Counted from the first letter of the stretch, positions 8,574-18,071 are shown. The stretch is 64,000 bases of DNA from Limnospira sp050045915 (GCA_050045915.1 JBNGCR010000006.1:8986-72985), one strand, 5' to 3'. The notes: generated by a model from the letters alone, not told the origin. Program-made: numbers and translations.

Positions 8574-9527
8574 TCAGCCATGCCAATTTTTTCGATAATG
8601 ATAAAATGGGCTGATGATACTTCCCCGTAAAAGCTCGAACTGACACCGATCAATCAAATCCTGATTTAAAGATTTGTAATTTTTGAGAGAGTAGGCGAGC
8701 AGTTTGCAGATATCGATGATCAAATAAGCGGGGATGATGAAAGGATGTTGCCACCGGGGGCGATACACGGTGCGGGTGGCACAGCGACTCAACCCGACTC
8801 CATGACAGAGTTTTAACAAATAGGCTTTTTGCAAGCGACTGCTGGGAATGTGATGTTCGATGATCAGGTCGGGATTGTGCCAAATTTGCCACCCCGCTTT
8901 TCTGAGGTAAGATAGGGTTTCGATATCCTCCCCTTTATTGGAGAGGGATTGACCCGAAACGCCACTGAGTTGAGGACGGTCTGGAACGCTTTCCAACCAT
9001 GCTTGGCGGCGAATAACCATTCCCGCCCCCGGCGGAAACATCCACCGGTCGAGGAGGTCGTAGCGAAAGGCTTCCGTTCCGCGATCGGACACCGCCAACA
9101 AACTGGCAATTTTTTCAAAGTTTTTGGGGGGCTGATCGTCATATTTTCCGATAATTCTGCCGCCGTATCCCCCGGCTTTGGGGTGTTGTTTTCCGAAGTC
9201 ACAGGCCGCCGCCACCCAGTTAGAAGTGGGGTAGTTATCGTCATCGAGAAACCCGATCAATTCACCGGCGGCTTCTCGGATTGACAGACGGCGGGCATAG
9301 GCTAACCCTTGGCGGGGTTCAAAGCAATATTTGATCGGCACAATTTCGGAATACCGAGCCTGATACTCTCGGATGATATCGGCGGTCTTGTCGGTACTGT
9401 TATTATCGACAACGATAATTTCCCAAGTCCAGTTTTCGGTTTTTTCTTGAATCAGTAGTCGATCCAAAACGTTCGGTAGATGTGATGCACCGTTATAGGT
9501 ACAAATGACAACCGTTAAATCCAGCAT
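8574..9527 (-). CDS. hpsE: HpsE-like family 2 glycosyltransferase
   Basis: The 317-residue GT-A enzyme begins with LTVVICTYNGASHLPNVLDR, followed by EIIVVDNNSTDKT and the DxD-containing IGFLDDDNYPTSNWV that binds the metal-nucleotide-sugar. The overall pattern matches hormogonium polysaccharide glycosyltransferase HpsE of filamentous cyanobacteria. HpsE contributes to the extracellular polysaccharide needed for gliding. The symbol is given by resemblance; the rest of an hps cluster is not in the window. It is the first gene of a leftward operon with a second glycosyltransferase and a pyruvyl transferase. Confidence 0.75.
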   Translation of the reverse strand: MLDLTVVICTYNGASHLPNVLDRLLIQEKTENWTWEIIVVDNNSTDKTADIIREYQARYSEIVPIKYCFEPRQGLAYARRLSIREAAGELIGFLDDDNYPTSNWVAAACDFGKQHPKAGGYGGRIIGKYDDQPPKNFEKIASLLAVSDRGTEAFRYDLLDRWMFPPGAGMVIRRQAWLESVPDRPQLSGVSGQSLSNKGEDIETLSYLRKAGWQIWHNPDLIIEHHIPSSRLQKAYLLKLCHGVGLSRCATRTVYRPRWQHPFIIPAYLIIDICKLLAYSLKNYKSLNQDLIDRCQFELLRGSIISPFYHYRKNWHG

Positions 9528-9816
9528 TTAAAGCCAAAACCCTGATAATAATTTTGCACAAAAAGAGACTTTACGAATCAGCTTTCAGTCAGACGGAAAT
9601 CGGCGATTCCCTACGGCGATGTAAATCCCGTTCCCAAGGGTTCGAGTCGGAATCGCAACACCGCCGATCGCCACCCGGGCACAAGATCTATAAAATAACC
9701 CAAAACCGAGATATTAATCTACTGCCATCGGATCATCATCCCTAAAATTTAACAAAATTTTATGCTTTTTCTAAACTCGCTTTAAAAAAGGGGGGTAATG
9801 TAAAGATAAAAGCCGA

Positions 9817-11652
9817 TCAGGTGCCGAGCATCTGCAATTGGTAGAGGCCGGCGTAGAGTCCCCCCCGCTGCAACAGTTCTTCGTGGGAACCGGACTCCAC
9901 CAGATGTCCCCGCTGCAAGACGAGGATGCGATCGACGTTTTTGATGGTGGAGAGGCGGTGAGCGATGATAATGGCGGTTTTACCTTCTAATAAGCGATCG
10001 AGGGCTTCCTGAATCAGGGATTCGGTCATCACGTCCAAATTCGCCGTCGCTTCATCCAACACCAAAATTTTCGGGTCGCGGATGGCAACCCTCGCGAAAG
10101 CCAAAAGCTGTTTTTGACCGCTGGAAAGGTTGGTACCCCGTTCCCGCAATTCGGTATCGTAGCCCTGGGGTAAATTCTCAATAAATTGGGCGACATTCGT
10201 TTTTTCCGCCGCCGCCCGGATTTCCTCCGTCGAGTATTTTTCCCCCAAAGTGATATTACTTTTGACATCCCCCGCAAACAAAAATCCGTCCTGCAAAATG
10301 ACGCCGACGTGGCGTCTTAATTCCGCCTGACGCAGGTCGCGGATGTCGATGCCGTCCACCAAAATTCGTCCCCGGCTGGTTTCGTAGAGGCGGCAGAGGA
10401 GGCGGATGATGGAACTTTTTCCGGCCCCCGTCGGCCCCACCAACGCAATTTTTTCGCCGGGATGGATGGTGAAGTCTAAATTGTGGAGGACGTATTCATC
10501 ATTTTTGTAGGCGAAATCGACGTTTTCAAAGCGAATTTCCCCCACTGCCTCGGAGGTGCGTGTGCCTAAAACGCTGGCGTTTTCCGCCTCCGGATCGCGG
10601 ATTTCGATGGGTTCGCCGAGGATGCCGTTGATCCGCTCGATCGCCGTCAGTCCCGCTTGAATGGCCGTGAATTTGTCGGCGAATTGTCGCAGGGGATCGA
10701 AGAGTCGCTGGGCGAATAAAATAAAGGTGGAAAGAACCCCGAAACTCAGGTTTCCGTCGAAGGCTTGCTGACCCCCCACCCACAGGACGGCGGCGATCGC
10801 CACTAAGGCAATCCATTCCAGGGTCGCCGATACGGCGGAATCGTAAAAAATGGTGCGATCGACGGCCTGGACGTAGCGATTATTCGTCGTCCGAAATAAC
10901 TCGGTATTGTACCGTTCCCGCTGAAATAATTGCACGACTCCGATACCGATCAAGTTCTCCTGAAGCTGGGCGTTTAAATCGGAGAGTTCCTCCCGGGCTT
11001 TATAATTTGCCTTGCGATATTGTTGTTGGAAATAGACGATCACCGCCGTGACGGGAAAGATCGACAGCACCAGCATCAACGCCAATTTCCACTCCATGGT
11101 AAACATGGTAACGGCGATCACCAGGATAGAAAATAAATCGCTGACAATCCCGATCGCCCCCGTGGAAAATACGTCCCCCAGCGCATCCACGTCGCTGGTC
11201 AGGCGGGTGATTAATTTCCCCACCGGAGTCCGGTCAAAAAAACGCACCGCCAAAGACGTGACGTGCTCGAATAAATCATTCCGAATGTCGGCGGTCATTT
11301 TCTGCCCCACCGTCTGCACGACGTACCCCTGCAACGCCTGCAAAATAAATCGCAGGGAAATGGTCAGCAACAGTAAAAATGCCAGCAAGTTCAACCCCGC
11401 CGACAGGGACAATCCCTCCAAAAATTGATAGGTTGGTTCTTCCCGGATCAGCGAGATCGTCTGTCCGATCAAAATCGGTTGAATCGCCCCGCACAGCGAC
11501 AGGGGGACGAGCAAAATTAAGGCGATCGCCAATAACGTTTTGTGGCGTTTCGCGTATTCTCGCAGCCGCCAAATCAGCCGCCAGTCCGCCTCTTGGGGAC
11601 GGCGATCGTGCAATTGTTGGATGGGGGACGATGAAGGTGTCATTGACTGCAA
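9817..11652 (-). CDS. ABC exporter, fused membrane and ATPase domains
   Basis: The 611-residue protein is a half-transporter. An exporter-type membrane domain spans about residues 40-335 with six hydrophobic segments and the loop DRTPVGKLITRLTSDVDAL. The ATPase domain has Walker A GPTGAGKSS, signature LSSGQKQLLAFAR, Walker B ILVLDEATANLD and the switch AHRLST. All catalytic motifs are intact. It resembles lipid or multidrug exporters of the MsbA/MdlB group and would act as a dimer. The substrate is unknown. It lies 39 bases downstream of hypF on the same strand. The frame allows two starts three codons apart. Confidence 0.9.
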   Translation of the reverse strand: MQSMTPSSSPIQQLHDRRPQEADWRLIWRLREYAKRHKTLLAIALILLVPLSLCGAIQPILIGQTISLIREEPTYQFLEGLSLSAGLNLLAFLLLLTISLRFILQALQGYVVQTVGQKMTADIRNDLFEHVTSLAVRFFDRTPVGKLITRLTSDVDALGDVFSTGAIGIVSDLFSILVIAVTMFTMEWKLALMLVLSIFPVTAVIVYFQQQYRKANYKAREELSDLNAQLQENLIGIGVVQLFQRERYNTELFRTTNNRYVQAVDRTIFYDSAVSATLEWIALVAIAAVLWVGGQQAFDGNLSFGVLSTFILFAQRLFDPLRQFADKFTAIQAGLTAIERINGILGEPIEIRDPEAENASVLGTRTSEAVGEIRFENVDFAYKNDEYVLHNLDFTIHPGEKIALVGPTGAGKSSIIRLLCRLYETSRGRILVDGIDIRDLRQAELRRHVGVILQDGFLFAGDVKSNITLGEKYSTEEIRAAAEKTNVAQFIENLPQGYDTELRERGTNLSSGQKQLLAFARVAIRDPKILVLDEATANLDVMTESLIQEALDRLLEGKTAIIIAHRLSTIKNVDRILVLQRGHLVESGSHEELLQRGGLYAGLYQLQMLGT

Positions 11653-11691
11653 TCCGCTCTGAGTATTTCGGAGGTCGGGGATGTACCCCTT

Positions 11692-14109
11692 TTAATCCGT
11701 CCTATAATTTAGCACTTTTTTTGATAACCGGGCGATCGCCATCGCCTGCCCCACCGCCAAGCCACCGTCGTTGGGGGGAACCTGGGAATGGTAATAAACG
11801 GAAACGCCGCCAGACCGCAACCGGGCGATCGTCCGTTCCGACAAATAACGATTTTGGAAACATCCCCCCGTCAACGCCACCGGAATTCCCGGAAATCTCC
11901 CCGCCACTGTTACAATCGCCTCCGCCAAACTGTTGTGGAATTTTGCGGCAATAAAACCGGGGTCTATTTTGTTATCCAAATCATCGATAATTGCCAAAAC
12001 CATCGGTTTCCAATCCAAGATGAAACGATCGCAATTTTCGATAACATCCACCGGGTAAAATTCATCGATCGCACAATCAGCGATCGCAAATTCCAACCCC
12101 ATCGCCGCCTGCCCTTCAAAGCTGATTGTCTCCCCCAGCCCCACCAAAGCCGCGATCGCATCGAACAGCCGTCCCGCACTCGACGTTTGCGGGGAATTGA
12201 TATTCCGCCCCAGCATTTGCAGCATCAACTTGAGATCCCGCGATCGCCAAGATTTCAATAATTGTAAATTCCCCCTTTCCAAAAGGCGATCGCCCCACAA
12301 TTCATACAGCAGCCCCACCGCCACCCGCCGCGGTTCCAGCACCGCCTTATCCCCCCCCGGAAGTCGGAACGTCCGCCAATGTCCGATCCGCTCAAAATCC
12401 GTATCCGAAATTAACAGAAACTCGCCCCCCCAAATCGTCCCGTCCAAGCCGTAGCCCGTCCCGTCCCAAGCCACCCCCAGCACCGGTGACGACAGTTGAT
12501 TTTCCGCCATTGCCGATAAGACGTGGGCATAGTGATGTTGAACCGGAATCACCGGAACGTCCCGATTTTCACGATTAAAAATATCCGCCGATAACTGATA
12601 TGCGAACTGCGTCGAATAATAATCCGGGTGGGCATCGCAGGCGATACAATCCGGGCGGAAATCGTAAATTTTACTCAAGCTTTCTATTGCTTCTGTAAAT
12701 GCTTCTATCGCCCGAGGATTCTCCAAATTTCCAATATGTTGACTCAGGAAAACTTGCCCCTCCAACGCCACGGCAATCGTATTTTTTAACTGTCCCCCGA
12801 CCGCCAAAATTTTGGATAATTTGCAATCAGAAGCCCCTTGTGATAGAATAAAATCAGAAAAGGTATTGTGGCTATTGTCGTGCCAAATGGCGGCGGGGAG
12901 CGGCGCGTAGCCCCTAGCCCGACGGATGACCGTGACGCGATCGCCAATCATCCGAACCACCGAATCGTCTACCGGGCGGGCGATAGGGCGGTCGTGAACC
13001 AGGAAGCGATCGGCGATTTGCCCCAATCTCTGCAAGGCCTCCCCCTCGTCCGTGCAGATGGGTTCGTTGGAGAAATTGCCGCTGGTGGCGACCACTGGAA
13101 AACCCAATTCCGCCATCAGCAAGTGGTGGAGGGGGGTATAGGGCAGCATCACCCCCAAATTCGGGTTGTCCGGGGCCACGGGCGCCGCCAAAATGGAAGA
13201 TTCCCCGGACCGTCGCGACAGCAGGACCACGGGAGATTCGGGCGATCGCAACAACTCCGACTCCGCCTCCGACAGGCGACACTCCCCGCGAACCTGTTCC
13301 AAATTCGGATACATCACCGCGAAGGGTTTGTCGGGCCTGTGCTTGCGAAGTCGCAGTTGACGCAGCGCCGCCCCATTTCGGGCATCCGCCAATAGCTGAA
13401 AGCCGCCCAACCCCTTGAGGGCGACAATTTCGCCCCGGCGGAGGGCGTCCGCCGCCTCCGACACCGCCCGATCGCGATCGGCTACAACCTCCCCCCGGTT
13501 ATCCCAAAGCCACAATTTCGGGCCGCAGACCGGGCAGGCGTTGGGCTGGGCGTGAAACCGGCGATCGCGAGGGTCGTGGTACTCTTTCTCGCACTCGGGA
13601 CACATCCGAAATTTCCCCATCGTCGTGTTGCCGCGATCGTAGGGCAGGGTTTTGATGATGCTGTAGCGGGGGCCACAGTTGGTGCAGTTCGTGAACGGGT
13701 AGCGGAAGCGGCGGTTTTGGGGGTCGAAAATCTCCCGCCAACAGTCCGGGCAGGTGGCCAGATCCGGCAGCACCACAGCCGATTTTGAACTGCGATCGCC
13801 CGACTCCGAAACCTTGATTTCAAACTCGGAATAGCCGACAATGGGAAGCCAGACCGCCTCCAGGGATTGAATGTGCGATCGCGGCGGCTTTTCCGCTTCA
13901 ATGCGATGTCGAAACCGCTCCAGAACCTCGGCGGCGCCCTCCACTTCCACGAACACCCCCGCCGCGGAATTATTCACCCACCCCGCCAGGTGCAGTTCCG
14001 CCGCCAGACGGTACACGAAAGGCCGGAACCCCACGCCCTGAACGGCCCCCCGAATGGCGAGGCGGAGACGGCAGGGCTCGGACGGCGGTGGGGGGGCAGA
14101 AAAAGACAT
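11692..14109 (-). CDS. hypF: Carbamoyltransferase HypF
   Basis: HypF makes the cyanide ligands of [NiFe]-hydrogenase by transferring carbamoyl from carbamoyl phosphate to the C-terminal cysteine of HypE. The 805-residue protein has the full architecture. It begins with an acylphosphatase domain (RLAIRGAVQGVGFRPFVYRL). Two Cys4 zinc motifs follow (CPDCWREI with CTNCGPRY, and CPECEKEY with ACPVCGP). Next come a YrdC-like domain and a C-terminal Kae1-like domain with VQHHYAHVLSAMAE. Length matches the family. No other hyp or hydrogenase structural gene is in the window, so its partners must lie elsewhere. Confidence 0.95.
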   Translation of the reverse strand: MSFSAPPPPSEPCRLRLAIRGAVQGVGFRPFVYRLAAELHLAGWVNNSAAGVFVEVEGAAEVLERFRHRIEAEKPPRSHIQSLEAVWLPIVGYSEFEIKVSESGDRSSKSAVVLPDLATCPDCWREIFDPQNRRFRYPFTNCTNCGPRYSIIKTLPYDRGNTTMGKFRMCPECEKEYHDPRDRRFHAQPNACPVCGPKLWLWDNRGEVVADRDRAVSEAADALRRGEIVALKGLGGFQLLADARNGAALRQLRLRKHRPDKPFAVMYPNLEQVRGECRLSEAESELLRSPESPVVLLSRRSGESSILAAPVAPDNPNLGVMLPYTPLHHLLMAELGFPVVATSGNFSNEPICTDEGEALQRLGQIADRFLVHDRPIARPVDDSVVRMIGDRVTVIRRARGYAPLPAAIWHDNSHNTFSDFILSQGASDCKLSKILAVGGQLKNTIAVALEGQVFLSQHIGNLENPRAIEAFTEAIESLSKIYDFRPDCIACDAHPDYYSTQFAYQLSADIFNRENRDVPVIPVQHHYAHVLSAMAENQLSSPVLGVAWDGTGYGLDGTIWGGEFLLISDTDFERIGHWRTFRLPGGDKAVLEPRRVAVGLLYELWGDRLLERGNLQLLKSWRSRDLKLMLQMLGRNINSPQTSSAGRLFDAIAALVGLGETISFEGQAAMGLEFAIADCAIDEFYPVDVIENCDRFILDWKPMVLAIIDDLDNKIDPGFIAAKFHNSLAEAIVTVAGRFPGIPVALTGGCFQNRYLSERTIARLRSGGVSVYYHSQVPPNDGGLAVGQAMAIARLSKKVLNYRTD

Positions 14110-14212
14110 ACACTTCGGCGCTTGACGAATGGCTCAGTTCTTCCTTAGTCTAAAGGCATTCCCAAATAATGTGTACCCAAGAGACGGGATTTTCAATAGT
14201 TAGGAATTTGCC

Positions 14213-15523
14213 ATGAACTGGCTTCCCAAAAAGGCGGAACTCAACTCCAAATTTTCCCTCAAAGGTGTGGCGGCGATCGCGAAAAATCTGCCCGTTCCCA
14301 ATTCAACAGGCGACGATCGCGACTCAGAGACACACTCGCCACCTCCCAACATCGCCACCCCCCTGGCGATCGCAATTATCGCCAGCCTGACCCTATTTTC
14401 CGTCCTCCTGGGGGTGGGGAGGCTGATCAAAAATCACCAAATGGGCGATCGGACTTTCCCCGAATCCGCCCCCGCCCCCGCCGCCACAGAAACAGTTCCC
14501 ACCGCCCTTCAAAAGCAGAAATTGCAACAAAAAACCCTGCAAACCCGCCAGTGTCCCGAGTGCGACCTGAGCAACAGCAATTTCAAGCAGGGAAACCTCG
14601 CCGGTGCCTACCTCTGGAAAGCCAACCTCAAAAACGCCGACCTGCGACAATCCTACCTCAAAAACGCCGATCTACGCGGTGCCAATCTGACCGAAGCCGA
14701 CCTCGGAGATGCCATCTTAGAACAGAGTAATTTGGGCTACGCCAACCTCTTCAAAGCCCGGTTGGGAAAAGCCAACTTAGTCGGGGCAAATTTGTGGCAA
14801 AGCCACTTAAAAGAAGCCCACCTCGCCCATGCCAAATTAGAAGGAGCAGATTTGCGGGGAACCGACTTACAAAACGCCGATTTAGCCTCCGCCCAACTCC
14901 GGGATGTCAACCTGGGCGTAGCCGAATTACAGGGGGCGAATTTGGTATTTGCAGACCTGCGAAATGCCAATTTAAAACGGGCAAACTTGGAAACAGCCAA
15001 CCTGCAAGATGCCAACTTAGAAAACGCCAACTTGCAACAGGCAAATTTTGGGGATGCCAACCTGGAAAGGGCCGACCTCCGCAACGCGGATTTGCAAGAA
15101 GCGAAACTGTGGGTAACGAAATTAAATGAAGCTAATTTGGACAGAGCAAATTTGCAAAATGCCACCTTGGGATACGCCAACTTGGAAGGGGCAAGTTTGC
15201 AAGAATCCAACCTGACGAATGCCGTTATGGAAGGCGTAAACCTGGAAAATTCTGACTTAACTAAAGCCAATTTAGAGGGGGCAAAACTGCAGCGATCGCG
15301 ACTTTTGGGGGCCTACTTAGAAAAAGCCAACTTGCAGGGGGCGAACCTAGAACAAGCCGACCTGCGGGGGGCATTCCTAAAAAATGCCGACCTCAGAAAC
15401 GCTTACCTCCAAGGGGCAAACCTGCGGGGTGCGAACCTGCAGGGGGCAAAAATAAAAGGCGCAAACCTGCGGGATGCCGACTTGAAAGGAGCGACATTAC
15501 CGAATGGAAAAACCGTAGACTAA
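14213..15523 (+). CDS. Membrane-anchored pentapeptide-repeat protein
   Basis: The 436-residue protein has one transmembrane segment at about residues 44-66. A proline/alanine-rich linker follows, then a CPEC motif, then over 60 consecutive pentapeptide repeats of the A(D/N)LxX type to the end. Such repeats form a right-handed quadrilateral beta-helix. Proteins with an N-terminal anchor and this domain are common in cyanobacteria and mostly of unknown function. A second cysteine-containing start (QCPECDLSNSNF) precedes the helix, as in other cyanobacterial members. The gene is transcribed divergently from hypF. Confidence 0.9.
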   Translation: MNWLPKKAELNSKFSLKGVAAIAKNLPVPNSTGDDRDSETHSPPPNIATPLAIAIIASLTLFSVLLGVGRLIKNHQMGDRTFPESAPAPAATETVPTALQKQKLQQKTLQTRQCPECDLSNSNFKQGNLAGAYLWKANLKNADLRQSYLKNADLRGANLTEADLGDAILEQSNLGYANLFKARLGKANLVGANLWQSHLKEAHLAHAKLEGADLRGTDLQNADLASAQLRDVNLGVAELQGANLVFADLRNANLKRANLETANLQDANLENANLQQANFGDANLERADLRNADLQEAKLWVTKLNEANLDRANLQNATLGYANLEGASLQESNLTNAVMEGVNLENSDLTKANLEGAKLQRSRLLGAYLEKANLQGANLEQADLRGAFLKNADLRNAYLQGANLRGANLQGAKIKGANLRDADLKGATLPNGKTVD

Positions 15524-15552
15524 TCGCCAGTTAGGTTGAAGGCCAAAACCGC

Positions 15553-15568
15553 TTGGGAATTGATTCCC
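15553..15568. repeat. Copy of the dispersed GGGAATYAATTCCC palindrome
   Basis: The intergenic sequence TTGGGAATTGATTCCC, preceded by ACCGC, is one copy of a palindromic element also seen near 19601, 20017, 25373, 40648 and 61209. The shared flank ACCGCTTGGGAAT shows that these are related copies and not chance palindromes. Confidence 0.6.
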
Positions 15569-15711
15569 TTTTCCGATCGCAAAATCCTCTATTCGCCAGG
15601 ACAAATAACCTCTCCGTGTCCTGGAGTGCCTGGAGTGGTCAAATTTTTTGGGATGTCGTCATTAACAAGTAATGATAAAATCTATAAACTCCAAAACAAT
15701 TCAAACCCACC

Positions 15712-16206
15712 ATGTCCTCCCAACTCCACCTCCGTCCCGCCACCCCCGCCGACGTCCCCGCCATCTTTTCCCTCATCCGAGCCCTGGCAGAATACGAAAA
15801 ACTCTCCCACCAAGTCACCGGCGATGCCGACGCCTTGAAACAACACCTCTTCGGAGCCCGTCCCTACGCCGAAGTCATCCTCGCCGAATGGGAACAAAAG
15901 ATAGTCGGATTCGCGTTATTTTTCCCCAACTATTCCACCTTCCTAACCCAACCGGGAATTTACCTCGAAGATCTCTTCGTCCTCCCCGACTACCGGGGAC
16001 GGGGAATCGGCAAAGCGTTGTTAAAGGAAGTGGCAAAACTGGCGGTATCGAGAGGATGCGGGCGCCTGGAGTGGAGTGTGTTGGATTGGAATCAACCCGC
16101 GATCGCATTTTACCAGTACATGGGGGCGGCGGTGTTGCCCGACTGGCGAATTTGCCGCGTCACCGGGGAGAGTTTGCGGCAGTTGGGGGATTTTCGGGAA
16201 GGTTGA
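15712..16206 (+). CDS. GNAT family N-acetyltransferase
   Basis: The 164-residue protein starts LHLRPATPADVPAIFSLI. It has the GNAT acetyl-CoA motif LPDYRGRGIGKALLKEV (consensus Q/RxxGxG/A) and the C-terminal VLDWNQPAIAFYQYMGA. These define the diamine acetyltransferase-like branch, which acetylates small amines. The precise substrate is unknown. It is 188 bases downstream of the pentapeptide gene, with a dispersed palindromic repeat between them, so separate transcription is likely. It converges with the LRAT-like gene, stop to stop within 18 bases. Confidence 0.87.
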   Translation: MSSQLHLRPATPADVPAIFSLIRALAEYEKLSHQVTGDADALKQHLFGARPYAEVILAEWEQKIVGFALFFPNYSTFLTQPGIYLEDLFVLPDYRGRGIGKALLKEVAKLAVSRGCGRLEWSVLDWNQPAIAFYQYMGAAVLPDWRICRVTGESLRQLGDFREG

Positions 16207-16224
16207 GAAATACTATTCCAAATA

Positions 16225-16929
16225 TCAACAACCTCGCAGTTTGCGAATAATCGCCAAAATTTCACCCCTGCCAGCAAAAGCACCGTAGTAAGCCAGAACG
16301 ACCGAGTTATAGCTATCCTCAAAATTTTTGTCTTTGGGAAGAGAACTGATGTATATGTGTTGTCCTCCCAGTGGATGGCTGAAGTGATACGCATAGTATC
16401 CATCATCGAGTTTACCCACCAAAGTAGCACTGTCGAACTCCTTTCGATTCAATCTGACAGGGCCGCAAAACTTGCATCTTAATAGCTCATCGCGTAATTT
16501 ACTATATGTATGAATCATTGGCCGACTGGTAAATGGATCGTGATCGGTGAACAAGTGAGAAATACTCTGTTTTGAACGTCCGGTTTCTCCGGTGACGTAG
16601 TATGAGAAGTGTTCACAATTCCGGTGTCCCAAGTGGTAATCGATACCCGGCGTGATGTGTTTGATGCGTTCTTCGATCGATCTTCGACTTGCCCCCGTGC
16701 GTTTCACCAACGTAATCTCTTTTAATTCACCATCTCTTCCCAACCATTTATAGTAATTTTGAACTTTAAATAATTCGACTCTAAAGATATTTCCCCGACC
16801 CCCCATCCAAGACATCCCATCCCAAGGCCCCCACTCGACAACCTTGCCATCATCCTCGATATAGACGAAGAAATGCCGGGTATGGGCAAACAGTGGAACC
16901 GATAAAATATCGCCGACTTGAAATTGCAT
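16225..16929 (-). CDS. LRAT-domain (NlpC/P60-superfamily) protein
   Basis: The 234-residue protein has the lecithin:retinol acyltransferase fold. It has QVGDILSVPLFAHTRHFFVY at the N-terminus with a candidate catalytic His19, and HRNCEHFSYYVTG with the nucleophile Cys105. This NCEHF motif is the LRAT hallmark. The position where family members often carry a second histidine reads VVEWG, so the triad may be altered. Family members are acyltransferases or phospholipases acting on membrane lipids. A C-terminal part of about 100 residues with a Cys-containing LLRCKFCGPV is not part of the core domain. No signal peptide is seen. Confidence 0.75.
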   Translation of the reverse strand: MQFQVGDILSVPLFAHTRHFFVYIEDDGKVVEWGPWDGMSWMGGRGNIFRVELFKVQNYYKWLGRDGELKEITLVKRTGASRRSIEERIKHITPGIDYHLGHRNCEHFSYYVTGETGRSKQSISHLFTDHDPFTSRPMIHTYSKLRDELLRCKFCGPVRLNRKEFDSATLVGKLDDGYYAYHFSHPLGGQHIYISSLPKDKNFEDSYNSVVLAYYGAFAGRGEILAIIRKLRGC

Positions 16930-17168
16930 GAGTCAGAACCTCACTCAACCGTTACCTCAGTGATGATGAGGCCAGATGAAACGTGGGGAATTGAGAAAAG
17001 ATCGTATCCCGCCGGGTTTCATCTTTTCGGGAAGCCGTTGTGGCGATCGCATTTGGCTAATCAGCCGATCGCGCCATCGATATAATATCCTCTATTATAG
17101 TATCAATCTCCAAATTATTCAAGAGATTCTGAGTCGGTGACGGCGAGGATGCCCAAACCTCTCCCGTC

Positions 17169-17216
17169 GGTGTTGCCAGGTGGAACGAACCCGCGATCGC
17201 ATTTTATAAACAACCC
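17169..17216 (+). pseudogene. Possible acetyltransferase-gene remnant before the methylase
   Basis: In frame with the following methyltransferase but before its ATG, the codons read VARWNEPAIAFYKQP. This matches the GNAT C-terminal motif and the intact acetyltransferase nearby (VLDWNQPAIAFYQY). It looks like a short relic of a GNAT gene left by a rearrangement. Part of the match is due to the HIP1-like GCGATCGCA, so chance is not excluded. Confidence 0.35.
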
Positions 17217-18071
17217 ATGCTAAATCAAGACACAACCACCCATCGGTTAATTGAAGGAGATGCGAGAAACCTAAGCTTTATCCCCGACGAATCCATTCAC
17301 TTGGTTCTGACATCACCCCCTTACTGGAATCTCAAAAAATACAATACCAATCCCCACCAATTGGGACATATCGACTCCTACGATGAATTTCTGCAAGAAT
17401 TGACAAAAGTTTGGCGAGAAGTGTATCGCGTTCTCGTTCCCGGCGGACGATTGGTGTGCGTCGTCGGGGATGTCTGTCTGTCTCGGCGGAAATATGGCAG
17501 ACATCTGGTGATGCCGTTACACGCCGATATTTGCGTCGCCTGTCGGAAACTGGGATTTGACAATCTCAATCCGATTATCTGGCATAAAATATCGAATGCG
17601 AATTATGAAGTTAAAAACGGTACAAAGTTTCTCGGAAAACCCTACGAGCCCAACGCAATTATCAAAAATGATATCGAGTTTATTTTGATGCAACGAAAGC
17701 CGGGTGGGTATCGAAAGCCGACGGAGGAACAGCGTCGATTGAGTATGATCGATAAAACCGACTATGAGACGTGGTTTCAACAATTTTGGACAATTCCGGG
17801 CGCCTCAACCCGCCAACATCCGGCGCCTTTTCCCCTAGAATTGGCTTATCGAATCGTGAGGATGTTTTCGTTTTATGGGGATACGGTTCTCGATCCGTTT
17901 TTGGGGACTGGAACGACAATGAAAGCTGCCATTCACGCCAACCGCAATAGTATCGGTATTGAAATTGATTCGGAATATTGCGACTTGGCGGCAAATTTGG
18001 TTCAGGCAGAAGTTGGTATTTTTGCCGATACCAAAATTTCCCTTGAAAAAGCCACCAATTTTTCGGCTTGA
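17217..18071 (+). CDS. DNA (cytosine-N4-type) methyltransferase
   Basis: The 284-residue enzyme is a beta-class amino-methyltransferase: the catalytic motif comes first (LTSPPYWNL, residues 31-39) and the SAM-binding motif last (DPFLGTGTT, residues 226-234). The TSPPY form is typical of N4-cytosine methylases, whereas N6-adenine enzymes usually have DPPY. The recognition sequence cannot be read from the protein. No restriction endonuclease gene is beside it: the upstream gene is an LRAT-like protein on the other strand and downstream lies a non-coding region. It therefore appears solitary. The start ATG is immediately preceded by an acetyltransferase-like relic. Confidence 0.85.
   Translation: MLNQDTTTHRLIEGDARNLSFIPDESIHLVLTSPPYWNLKKYNTNPHQLGHIDSYDEFLQELTKVWREVYRVLVPGGRLVCVVGDVCLSRRKYGRHLVMPLHADICVACRKLGFDNLNPIIWHKISNANYEVKNGTKFLGKPYEPNAIIKNDIEFILMQRKPGGYRKPTEEQRRLSMIDKTDYETWFQQFWTIPGASTRQHPAPFPLELAYRIVRMFSFYGDTVLDPFLGTGTTMKAAIHANRNSIGIEIDSEYCDLAANLVQAEVGIFADTKISLEKATNFSA

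Noticed and set aside
9640..9670. GGTTCGAGTC as a tRNA T-loop
   Set aside because: No stems or other tRNA arms in the flanks; likely chance.
14737..15270. Long reverse frame opposite the pentapeptide gene
   Set aside because: It is the mirror of the highly repetitive A(D/N)LxX codons and shows no homology.
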